Source: Lepturacanthus savala (lineage: Eukaryota > Chordata > Actinopteri > Scombriformes > Trichiuridae). Taken from it: DNA of 64,000 nucleotides. Every line of letters begins with the position of its first letter. Within the stretch, counting starts at the first letter, position 1. Below the pieces are notes generated by a model. That model saw only the letters and a list, made by a program, of their open reading frames with translations, was not told the DNA's origin and made no database searches. The stretch covers positions 34,555,920 through 34,619,919 of the forward strand of contig CM060463.1 in assembly GCA_030544235.1 (NCBI GenBank), written 5' to 3'. This document shows, piece after piece, positions 1 through 10,140 of the stretch. The translations under genes were made by a program, and so were the position numbers.

Positions 1-604
1 AGAGCTGCACGCAGCAGCACTTCACTGTCTTTTCTACAGCTGCCTCTAGTGCATTACATAATCTCCAGGGGCCACTGAGAGAATGCTGCTCTTGCATACA
101 TGCATACATCCTCACATATACCTTTTTTTTTTTTTTTTTGCTGCTATGAGAGGTAGGAAGTTCACACCAAGCCTACCGTACACCAAGACTTCACAATGCA
201 TCACGAAGCGGATGTGCCCGTTTCCTGGGTATCTTTGATTAGGCCGTTAGATACCTCTATTAAAAGCTCTGTAGTGCGGCACAGGAATCTTATTCCTGCT
301 GATACCCCCAGCTAAGGGCTGGAAAATAAGATGCCTAATGAAAAGATTCATGAATGGCATCCCAGAATTCCTTTTCTGCCACGTAGTTATTTTCTGCTAT
401 AGCTTCAAGTACTGTGCAATTAGAACAAAACAGACCTGTACCTGTTTTATATGCAGCTGAATAGATGAGGCCTTTGACATGAAATGCATCATTTCAAATT
501 GGGGTTGCATATTGGAACTGGTCCAACAAGCTTTCTTTTGTCTTTTTTAAGATGACTAATATTAGCTGTGTGAATGTATGAAAACATATTAATTTATATT
601 GTTG
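1..604. other. Single-copy AT-rich sequence, no gene seen
   Basis: No protein-like frame, no repeat seen elsewhere in the window and no RNA signature. A 17-base poly-T run lies at 123-139. The part from about 150 to 460 is less AT-rich and has no internal repeats, so it could be a conserved noncoding element, but nothing in one genome can show that. Confidence 0.4.
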
Positions 605-739
605 ATAGTGGTGGAAAAATAACTAATTTATGTTCACACACCTACATTTCAGAGGTAAATATTCTGCTTTCTACTCCTTTTCATATTGTATATACAATTA
701 TTTTTCTTTTGTTATTATTATTTTCTTCTTTCTCAAGTC

Positions 740-944
740 TTCTATAATACTAAACTGATGATCTTCAGGTTACAGACTGTTTAGACAAACAGTCTGGACA
801 AAAGACATTTTAGGTTGCATCTTCAGCTGTGGGAAACCGAAATCAACAATGTACACTATTTTATGAACCAAACAACTAATTGGTTAATGGTTCAGTAATT
901 AACAGATTAGTCAACTATCAAAATAGTCATTAGTTGCAGCCCTA
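740..944 (-). mobile_element. Family T hAT-like MITE fragment
   Basis: Read on the minus strand this begins TAGGGCTGCAACTAATGAC and continues with the ATTAATC-rich and GGTTCATAAA blocks shared with the copies at 9147-9297 and 21035-21700. The TAGGGCTGCAAC terminus is typical of a widespread vertebrate non-autonomous hAT group. It sits inside the family S repeat, so it inserted later. The left boundary is uncertain. Confidence 0.6.
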
Positions 945-1128
945 ATCTATATTATATTAAATTATTGAAATGGTGCTGCTTGATGTTTTATTGATTTAAA
1001 AACAAGTAATATATATACCTTAATAAATAACAGTCTGCATATGAGTACTTTACTTTTGATACTTTCAAGTACATTTTGCTGATAATAGTTCTGTACTTTT
1101 ACTTAAGTCACATTTGAATTCAATATTT

Positions 1129-1705
1129 TTACTTGTGAACAAGACCCCGAGATACTTGAACTCCTCCACTTGAGACAGGATCTCTGCACTCCACGTTGCA
1201 CTCAACCTTTTTCCAGCTGAGAATGATGGCCTCAGATTTGGAGGTGCTGATTCTCATCCCAGCTGCTTCACACTCGGCTGCATACCACTTCAGGAAGAGC
1301 TGAAGGTCACTGTCTGATGAAGCCAACAGGGCCATGTTGTCCACAAAAAGCAGTGACCCAGTCCTGAGGCCACTAAACCGCAGCCTCTCAACACCCTGGT
1401 TGCACCTAGAAATTCCCTTCATAAAGGTTATGAACAGAATCAGTGACAAAAGGCAGCCCTGGTGGAATCTAACTCCCACTGGAAATAAGTCTGACTTATT
1501 ACCAGCAATGTGGACCAAGCTCTGACACCGTTTGTACAGGGACTGGATGGCCTGTGTTAGCGGATCCTGAACTCCATACTCCCGGAGCACTGCCCACAGG
1601 ACTCTCCGAGGGACATGGTCGAACACCTTCTTTAAGTCCATAAACAAATGTAGACTCCCTCCAGGACCGCCGAACAGACCTTCCCAGGGAAGGAAGGAAG
1701 AAAAT
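1129..1705 (-). pseudogene. LINE reverse transcriptase fragment (inverted 5' part)
   Basis: Minus-strand frame related to the RT domain of teleost non-LTR retrotransposons. Recognisable blocks in order are DLKKVFDHVPRRVLW (RT motif A region, normally DLEKAFD), SLYKRCQSLVHIAGNKSD, RFHQGCLLSLILFITFM (motif B, normally LRQGCPLSPILF), LLFVDNMALLAS (catalytic FADD box, here FVDN so inactive) and AAECEAAGMRISTSKSEA. A frameshift near 1180 moves the following QVEEFKYLGVLFTS block into another frame. The endonuclease is absent. The segment is inverted relative to the 3' part of the same element at 1706-2390. The exact clade (Rex-like, RTE or other) cannot be fixed by eye. Confidence 0.85.
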
Positions 1706-2390
1706 GAGTTCCTCGTGAGTTTCCTTGGCAGGGTGGCTGGGCTCTCCATTAGAGTTAGAGTGAGAAGCTCGATCATTCAGAGTAGCTCATAGTAGACCCC
1801 GCTGTTCATCCGCATCAAGAGGAATCAGGTGAAGGGGCTCAGGTATCTAGTAAGGATGCCTCCTGGACGCCTCCCTGGTGAGGAGTTCTAGGCACGTCCC
1901 TCTGGGAGGCAGCCCTGGGGAAGACCCAACACATGCTTGAGACATTATGTCTCCCGGTTGGCCTGGGAATGCCTTGGGGTTCCCTTGAAAGAGCTGAACG
2001 ACATGGCCAGGGAAGTCTGGGCTTCCCTGCCGTTATGAAAATTTCTAATTCTGGATCTTGTGTATTTATCACAGACCCCGCTGACTGCTGTAGACGTAGA
2101 CTAAGGCAGGATGTCTCAGGTGTGAACATCACTCCAGGGGGCAGAAATGTTTCTCATGCAGCAGACAGGGGGTGTCGGGGGACAGTGGGATCGAAGAGCT
2201 TTTTGTTTCACTCCTCAACCTATCCACTTTGTCTTACTGCACGGAACTCATCTGGATAAAGGCAGAGTCTGGTCTTTGCAAAGAAATAAAACTGTCGGCC
2301 GACATTCATGTCCATCTTCTTTTATTCACCAGTAGCAGGAAAAACATGACACTGCTGAGAATGTTGTCCCTACGACCCGACCTCAAATAG
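1706..2390 (+). pseudogene. LINE C-terminal region and tail (3' part, interrupted)
   Basis: The plus-strand frame from about 1708 reads VSFLGRVAGLSIRVRVRSS, then RIKRNQ, LVRMPPGRLPGEEF, GRQPWGRPNT and HYVSRLAWECLGVPLKEL with stop codons between. This is the C-terminal end of the same LINE family as the minus-strand RT fragment next to it. The frame stops at 2030, where a 321-bp sequence is inserted, and the last LINE bases (TGAGAATGTTGTCC...CGACCCGACC) continue at 2356-2390. About 70 residues of the usual protein between RT and this part are missing. Candidate target-site duplications are TTTTACTTGT near 1127-1136 and CTTTTATTTGT near 2391-2402. Confidence 0.75.
2031..2351 (+). mobile_element. 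321-bp insertion in the LINE tail, possibly a solo LTR
   Basis: This sequence splits the LINE tail and is flanked by CTGC at 2027-2030 and at 2352-2355, a plausible 4-bp target duplication. It has no coding capacity, carries an AATAAA about 255 bases in and is followed by a T-rich stretch. This would suit a short solo LTR of a gypsy or endogenous retrovirus-like element, but TG/CA ends are not cleanly placed. Other sequence-specific insertions would fit equally. The insertion itself is better supported than its class. Confidence 0.4.
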
Positions 2391-2401
2391 ACTTTTATTT
2401 G

Positions 2402-2402
<1 letters not shown>

Positions 2403-2430
<28 letters not shown>
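2403..2430. repeat. (TA)n microsatellite
   Basis: About 14 TA units just after the LINE tail. Confidence 0.95.
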
Positions 2431-2434
<4 letters not shown>

Positions 2435-2484
2435 ATGACAGTCTACTTTTACTCAAGTATCAGAGTACTTTGTTCACCAATGTA

Positions 2485-2949
2485 TTGTGATTATTTCATA
2501 TAACAGTAATTACCAGCATGCAGGTGGTTTTGAATAAAAAGGTAGTTAATTGACAGAATGATGAGCACCTTCGGGTTGTGGGAAAACAATATTCGGATTG
2601 TTGGTAATTGATAATGAGAAGATATTAAGTTTGCAGAATGGCATAATTCATCTGTTCATATAAGCTACTGAGTTGTAGATGCTAATTTTGTTCTTAATTG
2701 TCTTTGAATACCGAAGATACATTTTGCATAACAAACTGCATAATTGAGTTTGAATACAGCCGCAGTGGATTTCTTCTATTGATGATAATTTGCTGCCTAC
2801 TCTAGATTAAATTTTGACTTACCTGCTTCTGCTCAGAAATCAGCATGTTTCCCATTACCTGCTGATCATGCCAATAGAACAGAAAACTGAGTGACATGGG
2901 CCCCTAAGCCCCTGTATCAAACGGCAATAGTGGGTGTGGGTTAATCACA
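2485..2949. other. AT-rich single-copy sequence, nothing recognised
   Basis: No coding-like frame, and no copy of any repeat family defined in this window. Confidence 0.5.
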
Positions 2950-3420
2950 TTAATGCACCTCTCATATCAGGAAGTGCCTCTCAATGGAATCATCCTCTTG
3001 ACAGCCAATGCTTTGTCACTGCAAAGAGATTTGCAGTTAGCTGCAAAAAAAGGAGGGGGAGGGGGGATGGAGAGAGATAGAGAGAGAGTAGGAATAAAGC
3101 AGCCCGGAGAGCCTGGTCAAATAGCTAGAGCTTGTGCAAGAACTAATCTTGCCTTTTAAAGATGTTTCTGACAATCAGCTGAATGAAGCGGGAGAGCCAG
3201 CTCTTTCTCAGCAAGTTCAAATTGATTTATGAGTGTTTTTTATGCCTTTTGATAAGTGAAAATAAGAAGTGAGCTTTATTTTGTATTGTGATGATGTGTT
3301 TGAGCTCCGGCACAGATCCTGCTGCTCTGCTTGGCCTGTCCGGTGCTTATCTAGTTACCTCTTTAGTGATTTTAATTGCACTGCTAATACCTAGTATGCA
3401 TGTTTACTGTATATTGTCTT
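2950..3420. other. Single-copy block, possible conserved noncoding element
   Basis: Repeat-free and moderately GC-rich, with a purine tract at 3045-3090 (GGAGGGGGAGGGGGGATGG, then GAGA). Downstream are several homeodomain-type TAATT/ATTA cores (3370-3385) and CAGCTG-like E-boxes. No protein frame is convincing. The regulatory reading is inference from composition only. Confidence 0.25.
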
Positions 3421-4439
3421 GATACCACTTTCTCGGTTAGTTCTCCCTTGGAAAAAAAGCAAAAAAAAAAAAAAAATTAATCTCATTTCTGCCAACTGGC
3501 TGTGAAAGAAGAAATAGACATAAATTGATTACTGCTTACACAATAAACTGTGGGTGGTAGTGAATTCTCATGGGTCTCATTAATAATTTGAAATGTGGGT
3601 AACACAGAATATAATAGCCAAACTTGGCAAAGCTCTACTACACATTTATATGAATGAAATATAAGCAGAATATTGCACCAGCCTCTCTTCTGCTTCATGC
3701 CTGTCACAAAGGTTTCATTTATTCAAACACCACAGCTAGGGGACCAGTATAAAGGACCATAGCTGTGTTTTTACATGCATCAGCCCATTTAATACAATAG
3801 GCTGTGTATTACTGCTGGCCATTTTTAAAGCACACTGGAGTGTTTTCAATTGCCAAATATGTATCTTATTTGTTCCATAGTTCAATTGTTTTAAATTAAA
3901 AAAAATGGTCAAACTTCTACTTTGGAAAATTGTCAACATTGATGTATTTGTACAAAAAGTGTGATTAAACATCTTAAGCTATTGGCATGTATCTACAATC
4001 TAAACATCATATTCTAGACCTTTCATATCACACAGTCTTTATTAGTGGATGGAGTTTGTGCGGTTGCCATAGAGACTGATCTGTTGACGATATGGTTCTT
4101 TCAAACAGCAAATCCCCAAGCAAAGGTGGGCCTATGTGTGTCCCAGGGGGAACTCCTGATTGTGAAGATTGTGGAAGAAAAAAAAGGAAGGAAGGAATTT
4201 TTTTTTCTAACAAATGACATTACAATGTGGATGTGGGACACTAATCCTTAGTACATTTATTGTCACACTAAGCCGCTGGCTGAAGTACTGGCTATGTAAG
4301 AGGACAAGACTAGAAATTGGATATTTAGTTGAAACACTTTCATACAGTGAAGTGTTCAATATGAAATCCATACAGAAGAACACATTTCATCAGGTTGTGT
4401 TGATCAAAGGCCATTCGAGCAGATTATGTGATTGGGAGT
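3421..4439. other. AT-rich sequence without recognised features
   Basis: A 16-base poly-A run at 3461-3476 and poly-purine around 4178-4200. Short frames here show no family signature. GTTGCCATAGAGAC at 4063-4076 is a weak RFX X-box half match. Confidence 0.4.
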
Positions 4440-4930
4440 ATATTTAACCCCCTGAGCGGTGCCGCGGCAAACTCTTGATCAAGAGCCCTTTGGTTTTGTT
4501 AACACCACCAGGCTACCGGCATGTCACCACTCTCATCAGCCAGCGTGAGTTCGCTTCGTTCCTGCCACACGAGGGACACTTGAGGAAAGACTGTCACAGT
4601 TAATTGGTAGGTGGTTGCCACGGCGCTGACAAGAGTGTGTCAGCATGAGTACGGGTATGACAATTAGCAGGAGTGTTGTTCCATCGCTGAATATTGTCAA
4701 CCTTCTAACCTCGTCTCATTAATGTCTTACTAACCCTTCAGTGTCGCCTTCTCTCGCCGCTCTTTTCCCTGCGTCCCTTTGGATCAGAGAGATATTGCTC
4801 TTTCGATTAATGTCGGGGATTAATGTTGATCTTCTTTTAAGAATATTGTTATTCAGGTCCTTGTGATGGCTAGCATGCAGTTGACAGCATAATGTGTAGC
4901 TCTTCACCAGGAATTGACTATAATGTGACA
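4440..4930. other. Single-copy, CpG-containing block; possible regulatory element
   Basis: GC content rises and CpGs appear (GGTGCCGCGGC near 4460; CTCTCGCCGC near 4751), with repeated GATTAATGT/TTAAT motifs at 4805-4825. No repeat family or coding frame is seen. It resembles conserved developmental noncoding DNA in texture only. Confidence 0.25.
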
Positions 4931-5742
4931 CTGTCACAAGTATGCACTTATGTTTTCGTATTCATTGTTTCCATTATGTAGGCTGTAAAATGAAGCAAAA
5001 CCAGGGTTACACACTGTCTGTTTATATTACTGTTGGGCTTGAAGTGAAAAGGCTTCTGTTTGTTTTTTTCTTTTCTTTATAACCACCATGCTTTTTTTTT
5101 TTATCTGTTTGGCCTTTCACTATATCACCCTACAAAGTATTTTGTTGATATACAGCCTGTTTGTCCTCTGTGACTATCATCAAGCTTCTCCCATATGTGC
5201 CTGAGGCAGCTGTCAGGCTTGTAGTGAAATGTTCCTGTCTTACCACACACACAAACATATGTATGCACAGAAGTAGATCCAAACATACACTAAGTACAAA
5301 GTGTCCATCTTGAAACATAATTTGCCTTTTAAACTGACCTAAAATCATATTTTGTATTACCTAAAACCATATTTGACTGCTGAATATCTTATCATTCAGA
5401 CTTACATTCAGATTCCTGGTAAATTTGGCAGCCAGACAGGGTGATGAAGTTGATTATTTTTTGAGCGGTTGCATTGGGGTTTCCAACATAACATCAATAA
5501 CAAAAGGAAAAAAATCAATTCAGATGATAAAAGATAAAATGATTTTATTAGCTATTTTACATTTCCTTACATTTTAATTGTTTCAAGTTTTTTGGAAGGG
5601 GGTAAAAACTTTCTGAAAACAACTCTTTGTTATTTTCAGCCAAGGATAAGATATCGACACAAGATAGGATTTATGACTTGTTTTTTTCCACAGTGCAACA
5701 CTGCTCCAGATTCCCCATTTGCTACTGCAAAGCATCCTAGTC
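4931..5742. other. AT-rich sequence, nothing recognised
   Basis: No gene or repeat copy seen. Poly-T runs near 5064 and 5093 are the only low-complexity features. Confidence 0.45.
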
Positions 5743-5992
5743 CAGTGGTTCTCAATCTTTTTCATGTCAATGACCCTAAACTGACACAAACTAGACCATG
5801 CCCCCAAGAGTTTTGCTTTTAGATATTAAATAAATTGTATGAAACCCGTGACAAAAATGCCACTGTTATTTGTGGATGGAATTATATTTATATATATTAT
5901 TAGGGTAATAATACAAATCATTCCCCTTTTTGCTGGGGACCCCCTGGAGGCACCTCAAGTGGGGTCCCTGGACCCCACTTTGAGAAGCACTG
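5743..5992. mobile_element. hAT MITE with exact 8-bp target duplication
   Basis: A 250-bp element begins CAGTGGTTCTCAA and ends TTGAGAAGCACTG, imperfect terminal inverted repeats typical of non-autonomous hAT elements. It is flanked by a perfect 8-bp direct repeat TCCTAGTC at 5735-5742 and 5993-6000, the duplication length of hAT transposases. No transposase coding remains. The exact duplication supports both boundaries. Confidence 0.9.
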
Positions 5993-6429
5993 TCCTAGTC
6001 AACAGCCCATTCTTTGTTCTAATGTGACTACAAAACAAACAAGTGTAAAGTTGCTCCAAATCCCACTCACAAATTCTTCAATAATTCATCTATACCAGAC
6101 CTGGAGACTGTCCCCAGCTCTCATTTATTCCCTCTTGAATCAAATTGTTGCTGCACTACACATGCACTCCACCAGCACCTGCAATGATCGCAATGTAAAC
6201 AGCCTGCTTGATGAGAGGGTTTGAGGTTGGAATCATACGTTTTGAGATTGATGATAAAAGTGTTTCATGATTTCCTAGTTTGATGTAAATTACAGTTGTG
6301 AAAGGTAAGCACAGATTTTTTTCAGTAATGTAGAGGTGGGTAGAACAGCTCCTAAACTTTGATTTATGGTTAAATTGAGCACATTATGAACATTTGCTGT
6401 AAGAAATTATGACTAGCGGAAACTAAGAA
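5993..6429. other. Single-copy sequence, nothing recognised
   Basis: No gene, RNA or repeat copy seen. Confidence 0.45.
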
Positions 6430-7105
6430 ACTACATTTACTCTAGTACCGGTACTTAAATACATGTTTTAGATATTTACTTGAGTATTTCCATTTCATTT
6501 ATCTGACAGCTTTAGCTACTTTTCAGATGCAGGTTTGACACAATCGATAACAAATACTACATAATGTTAAAGATGAAACCAGTGGTTTCCACTTTTTTGT
6601 CATTTTACAAACAGCATGGTATAGTCATGCTCACCTTTCACATGTATGAGTTGTTAACAGCTCAATCAACTAGTGATTTTCTAAAGTTCTTTCCATTTAA
6701 ACAAAACATTTTCATCAAAGTTTAAAGGAAAAAGTCAAAAATCTAAAACTCTTGAATCAGAACTTGTGAATTTTCCCTCTAAATGTATATTTCTCTAAAA
6801 CATTTTCATCAAGTTTAAAGAAAAGTCCAAAAACTAATCACTGAACTATTTTGTCCTTCCTCTCCTATTAATCATCTCACAACCCCTCACATTTATCTAC
6901 TGATCCTATGCAGGGGCCTGACCCCTAACTTAGAATCCACTGGACTAAACTAGTTGACTGTATATAAAGTAGTTTCATCTAGCTCCACGTCCAGCATCTA
7001 CAACTCTAACATGCTAATAATCTAATAATGTAGTAATTTATCAGTCAGAGGGATCAAACCACTACTTCTACTGTACTGTACTGCAGTACTTTAGTATATG
7101 GGTCA
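6430..7105 (+). mobile_element. Family S repeat with a nested hAT MITE
   Basis: Left part 6430-6579 (GTACTTAAATAC, ATTTACTTGAGTATTTCC, TTATCTGACAGCTTTAGCTA) and right part 6943-7105 (TATATAAAGTAGTTTCATCT, ACTTCTACTGTACTG) match the teleost repeat also seen at 605-2484. An hAT element splits the host. Confidence 0.6.
6580..6942. mobile_element. hAT MITE nested in family S, 8-bp duplication
   Basis: A 363-bp element with ends CAGTGGTTTCCAC and TTAGAATCCACTG. Flanks GATGAAAC (6572-6579) and GACTAAAC (6943-6950) match at six of eight positions. Both differ by one base from GATTAAAC, which I recall at this place in the host repeat, so they are a decayed 8-bp hAT duplication. An internal imperfect direct repeat (AAACATTTTCATCAA near 6705 and 6798) lies inside. 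Confidence 0.75.
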
Positions 7106-8191
7106 GTGACAAAACTGCCATGTGGTGTAACTCTAAAAACCTGATATCTTGAACACGCAATGTACAGTTTGAGAGACCTGATGAATGCTTTTTAAAACTG
7201 TATTTTGAATTTTTCCAACCACTGCTTGTATTCTGTTATACGTCTTGTAAGTAAATAAGAAAGAAAGCTGATTGTAAATGTTTTTTGCAGGTTGTATTGT
7301 AAACATTGATTTCTTTGGCCAGGTTTCAGAAATAAATTTGTGATGGACAGCGTGGGGTCAGGACTCAGGACCTGCAGTATTACAGTGATCAAATACCCAA
7401 ACAGCTTAGAATAGTAGACACAGGTCATAGTGTCCATGTTTAATGAGCAATGGGTATAGGAAACGGGGGGAGGTCATACTAGTACAAGCAAACAACATAA
7501 TCTCTCCAACTCAAACCTCCGCTAAATAGAAAACGCCCATCGTCTTCCCGTCATCGGAAGTCGCATCTTAAACACAGGAGCATTATCTGGATAATTGTCT
7601 GGAGTAGCTTACAATAGCATTGGTCATGAAGCTATAAAGCAGACAAATAGCATTTGGGTGTTTACAGTGTTTCCTCTGGGATATATTTACGGTATTTTTT
7701 TTTTTTTTTATCTGTGGGAGGTTCTGGGGATTTTAGTTCCTCTGTGCCTTCAGTCCCTGTTCCAATTAAAGACCCTGTTGTCATCTTTAAATGCCTGTTA
7801 GTGTTTCTATTGCCATCTAACGTCTGCTTCTTCTAATCCCGTCTCAGTAAATGTGTCTTGATATGGTTATGAAATAATTTCGGGAAATATTTTTTTGGAT
7901 ATTGTTCTAACGGAGGAGACAGCTCCTGTCAGGAGGGGAGGTGTTACTGATGAGTCAGTTGAAAGTGGTTATTTTAGCTTTGACCTGCATCTCATTTGCC
8001 CTCATTACCCACTGTTCCCTCTGCCTGCATTGTGGGGCGATCACCTTATTTCTGTTCATCACCAAAGCTGTGAGGCATCTGCCTCTATTCATTCATGTCT
8101 GTTTTTACAATCTTTTAAAGATGTCATCCACCTTTCCTGGGATTTATTTGAAGTTGCTTTAATGCTAACAATATATATTTGTGGTTTTAAG
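7106..8191. other. Single-copy sequence; 7690-8165 possibly conserved
   Basis: No repeat copy or gene-like frame. The 7690-8165 part has balanced composition, a TGAGTCA AP-1 site at 7951-7957 and no low-complexity sequence, so it is a weak candidate for a regulatory element. The start near 7098 (TATGGGTCAGTGACAAA) resembles the terminus near 38195. Confidence 0.25.
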
Positions 8192-8193
8192 TA

Positions 8194-8743
8194 GGGTGAT
8201 ATCAGGTAAAATGGTCCCAGCCCCTCTGGAAATTAGAGCCAATGACTACAAAGGATTTCAAACTGTTGACGTAACTGTGCTTGACAAGAAACAGGAGATT
8301 TGAATAGTTCATTGTTTCTATGGAGGGTGAGACAACACTTCAAATCTAGACTGCACCAGAAATGTGTATGATCCTGGCATGACAAATCTAACTAAACCCC
8401 TTTTACCTGATGAGATAGCCCATTTTACCTGAAACCACTCATGCAAAAAAAAGTGGCACAGCAGATATTTTAAGATTTATAGGGACTAAATAATTAGATT
8501 GCAAAGGATTTCAAATTGTTGACATACCTGTGGTCGACAAGTAGCAGGTGATTTGATTAGTTTATTGTTTCTATGGTGTATTTATAGGGCCTAAATAATT
8601 CTATTTTATCACATAATTTGAACACAAAATGATCATAAACAGTCATTATTAAACATAATTTTACATGGAATAGGCATATTTGGTATTGTGTTATTGTCCC
8701 AAGTGATTTACCAAAAATGGCCAAAATGTAACTGATGTTACCC
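8194..8743 (+). mobile_element. Family G MITE, copy 1 (complete)
   Basis: A 550-bp element bounded by GGGTGATATCAGGTAAA on the left and the inverted, decayed form (...AACTGATGTTACCC) on the right, with TA on both sides (8192-8193, 8744-8745). Internal blocks shared with other copies are CCCCTCTGGAAATTAGAGCC, ATTTCAAACTGTTGAC, TTTACCTGATGAGATGGCCC-like and TATTGTGTTATTGTCCCAAG. It is noncoding. TA duplication and simple TIRs would suit a Tc1/mariner-mobilised MITE, but the family is not one I recognise. Confidence 0.8.
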
Positions 8744-8745
8744 TA

Positions 8746-9146
8746 GTAATAATCATCTCAATATACTTTTCTCCTCTTCTTCTTTCTGGAGATGCTTATG
8801 GTGTGTCTATATTTGTGTGGGATATATAAACATACACAGCATTGTTTATTGTTATTTTTGTGGCATGAAAAGCGGCAGCACAACAGAAACTGAAATTGAG
8901 CTTTTCCAAAAGCCCTTGGATATGAAAGTCAGTGATAACTAAACAACGATTTCTGTGCTTATATTTCATGTCACACATCATTAGCGCTCTTGTAGCTTTC
9001 CGCTAGCGAAGGATAAGCTGAGCCCGCGGTGACGCGACGTCACTGCTGTAATGTGGTTATTGTCACAGCCCTAATCACGACTTCATGGAAGTCCTGATGG
9101 CTCGTTTTAAGGCACTTTCTGAATGTGGCTGTGTGTTTGTGGAGTG
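8746..9146. other. Single-copy sequence, CpG cluster at 8985-9055
   Basis: A CpG-rich stretch contains CGACGTCACTGC, close to the CRE core TGACGTCA. The following TTGTCACAGCCCTAATC could be an hAT-type terminus (TAGGGCTGTGACAA on the minus strand), so the CpG block may belong to a mobile element rather than a regulatory site. Confidence 0.25.
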
Positions 9147-9297
9147 TAGGGCTGCAACAATCAGATTTGAAAAGCTGGCCCCAGAGAATTTGGACATTTC
9201 TTCTTAAAAATGATTCAAATCTATGACTGGATTTTTAAAATAGTTGCTGCTTCATGTAAAATTTGGCAACTAATTGATTTATCGACTCAGCTTTAAT
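9147..9297 (+). mobile_element. Family T hAT-like MITE, short copy
   Basis: Starts TAGGGCTGCAACAATCAG and shares GAAAAGCTGG-CCAGAGAATTTGGACATT with the copy at 21035-21700. It is internally deleted and has no coding sequence. Confidence 0.65.
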
Positions 9298-9387
9298 TGA
9301 GTGTTTTGAATCATGGGATAGTATAGAACTTCTTTATCATCAAAAAAGCAATTCACTCACTTTCTGTGTGTGTGTATGTATACATAT

Positions 9388-9845
9388 TAGTGGTGGGACA
9401 TTAACTTGTTAATTACGATTAACTACATAGAAATTATTATAAAAAAATTTAAATATTAAGCATTTTATTACGGTTTGCATGCCAAACAACATGCACTGTT
9501 GTGGTTTATGCCAAACATACTGACACACAGCTCCAACTACAACAATGAAAGCGCTCTGTTAATTTCTGTTCAAAAAATGACCCGACTCGTTTATTACAAA
9601 CTGCATGTTTAAATGCAAAATATGAGCGAGCACAGAAATTCTGGACCTGTTGGCGGTTCTGGTCCTGGTCCTGGGCTGAGTACAAACAAGTAGCCCAAAC
9701 CCAAATAAACAAATGACTGGCTTCATCAGCACTATCAGTGATTGATGATAAGTGCTACAGATAGTGAATAAAATGTATTTACATATAATAAATGTTGCTT
9801 TTGGGGCAAATATTGTTATGTGATTGTGATTAATTAGGTTCAAAA
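9388..9845 (+). mobile_element. Decayed DNA-transposon-like repeat
   Basis: Begins TAGTGGTGGGACATTAAC and ends GTGATTGTGATTAATTAGGTT, with TTAATTACGATTAACTACAT near the start. These pieces resemble a teleost hAT repeat recalled from memory. There is no second copy in the window to confirm the boundaries. Confidence 0.35.
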
Positions 9846-10140
9846 CTTGAGAAGAAACACTACGTTTATTAGTTTAATATCTATTACCCCAAAAATGTCT
9901 GAAATTCACTAAGTCTCGCACAATGTCACTAACTTATTGTGATTAGTATTGTAGTTGTTTATCTATTCAGTGAATGTCCGTATTTAGCCTACAGCCCCAT
10001 GAACCTGATTGTTTCATGAAAACAGATTCAACATTATCATTCCATCCTCTGAAAATGGAATCTCCCCAAAATATGTAATTGTCGGATCATAGTGGGAGCT
10101 CAAAATTCCTCTAAAGATGTGTCATGTGATAAGTATATCC
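9846..10140. other. AT-rich sequence, nothing recognised
   Basis: No gene or repeat copy seen. Confidence 0.45.

Larger units (their letters stand above)
605..2484 (+). mobile_element. Family S hAT-like repeat, split by two nested insertions
   Basis: The left end (TAGTGGTGGAAAAAT at about 605) and the right end (ACTCAAGTATCAGAGTAC...CACCAATG near 2484) resemble a teleost noncoding repeat that I recall, with AGTGGTGGAAGAAGTA-type termini and many ACTTTTACTTAAGTA motifs. Internal matches lie at 1050-1135. The copy is interrupted by a family T fragment ending at 944 and by a LINE at about 1135-2390. Copies are also at 6430-7105 and 18655-18747. No coding capacity. Family assignment is from memory; the nesting is visible in the sequence. 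Confidence 0.6.
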
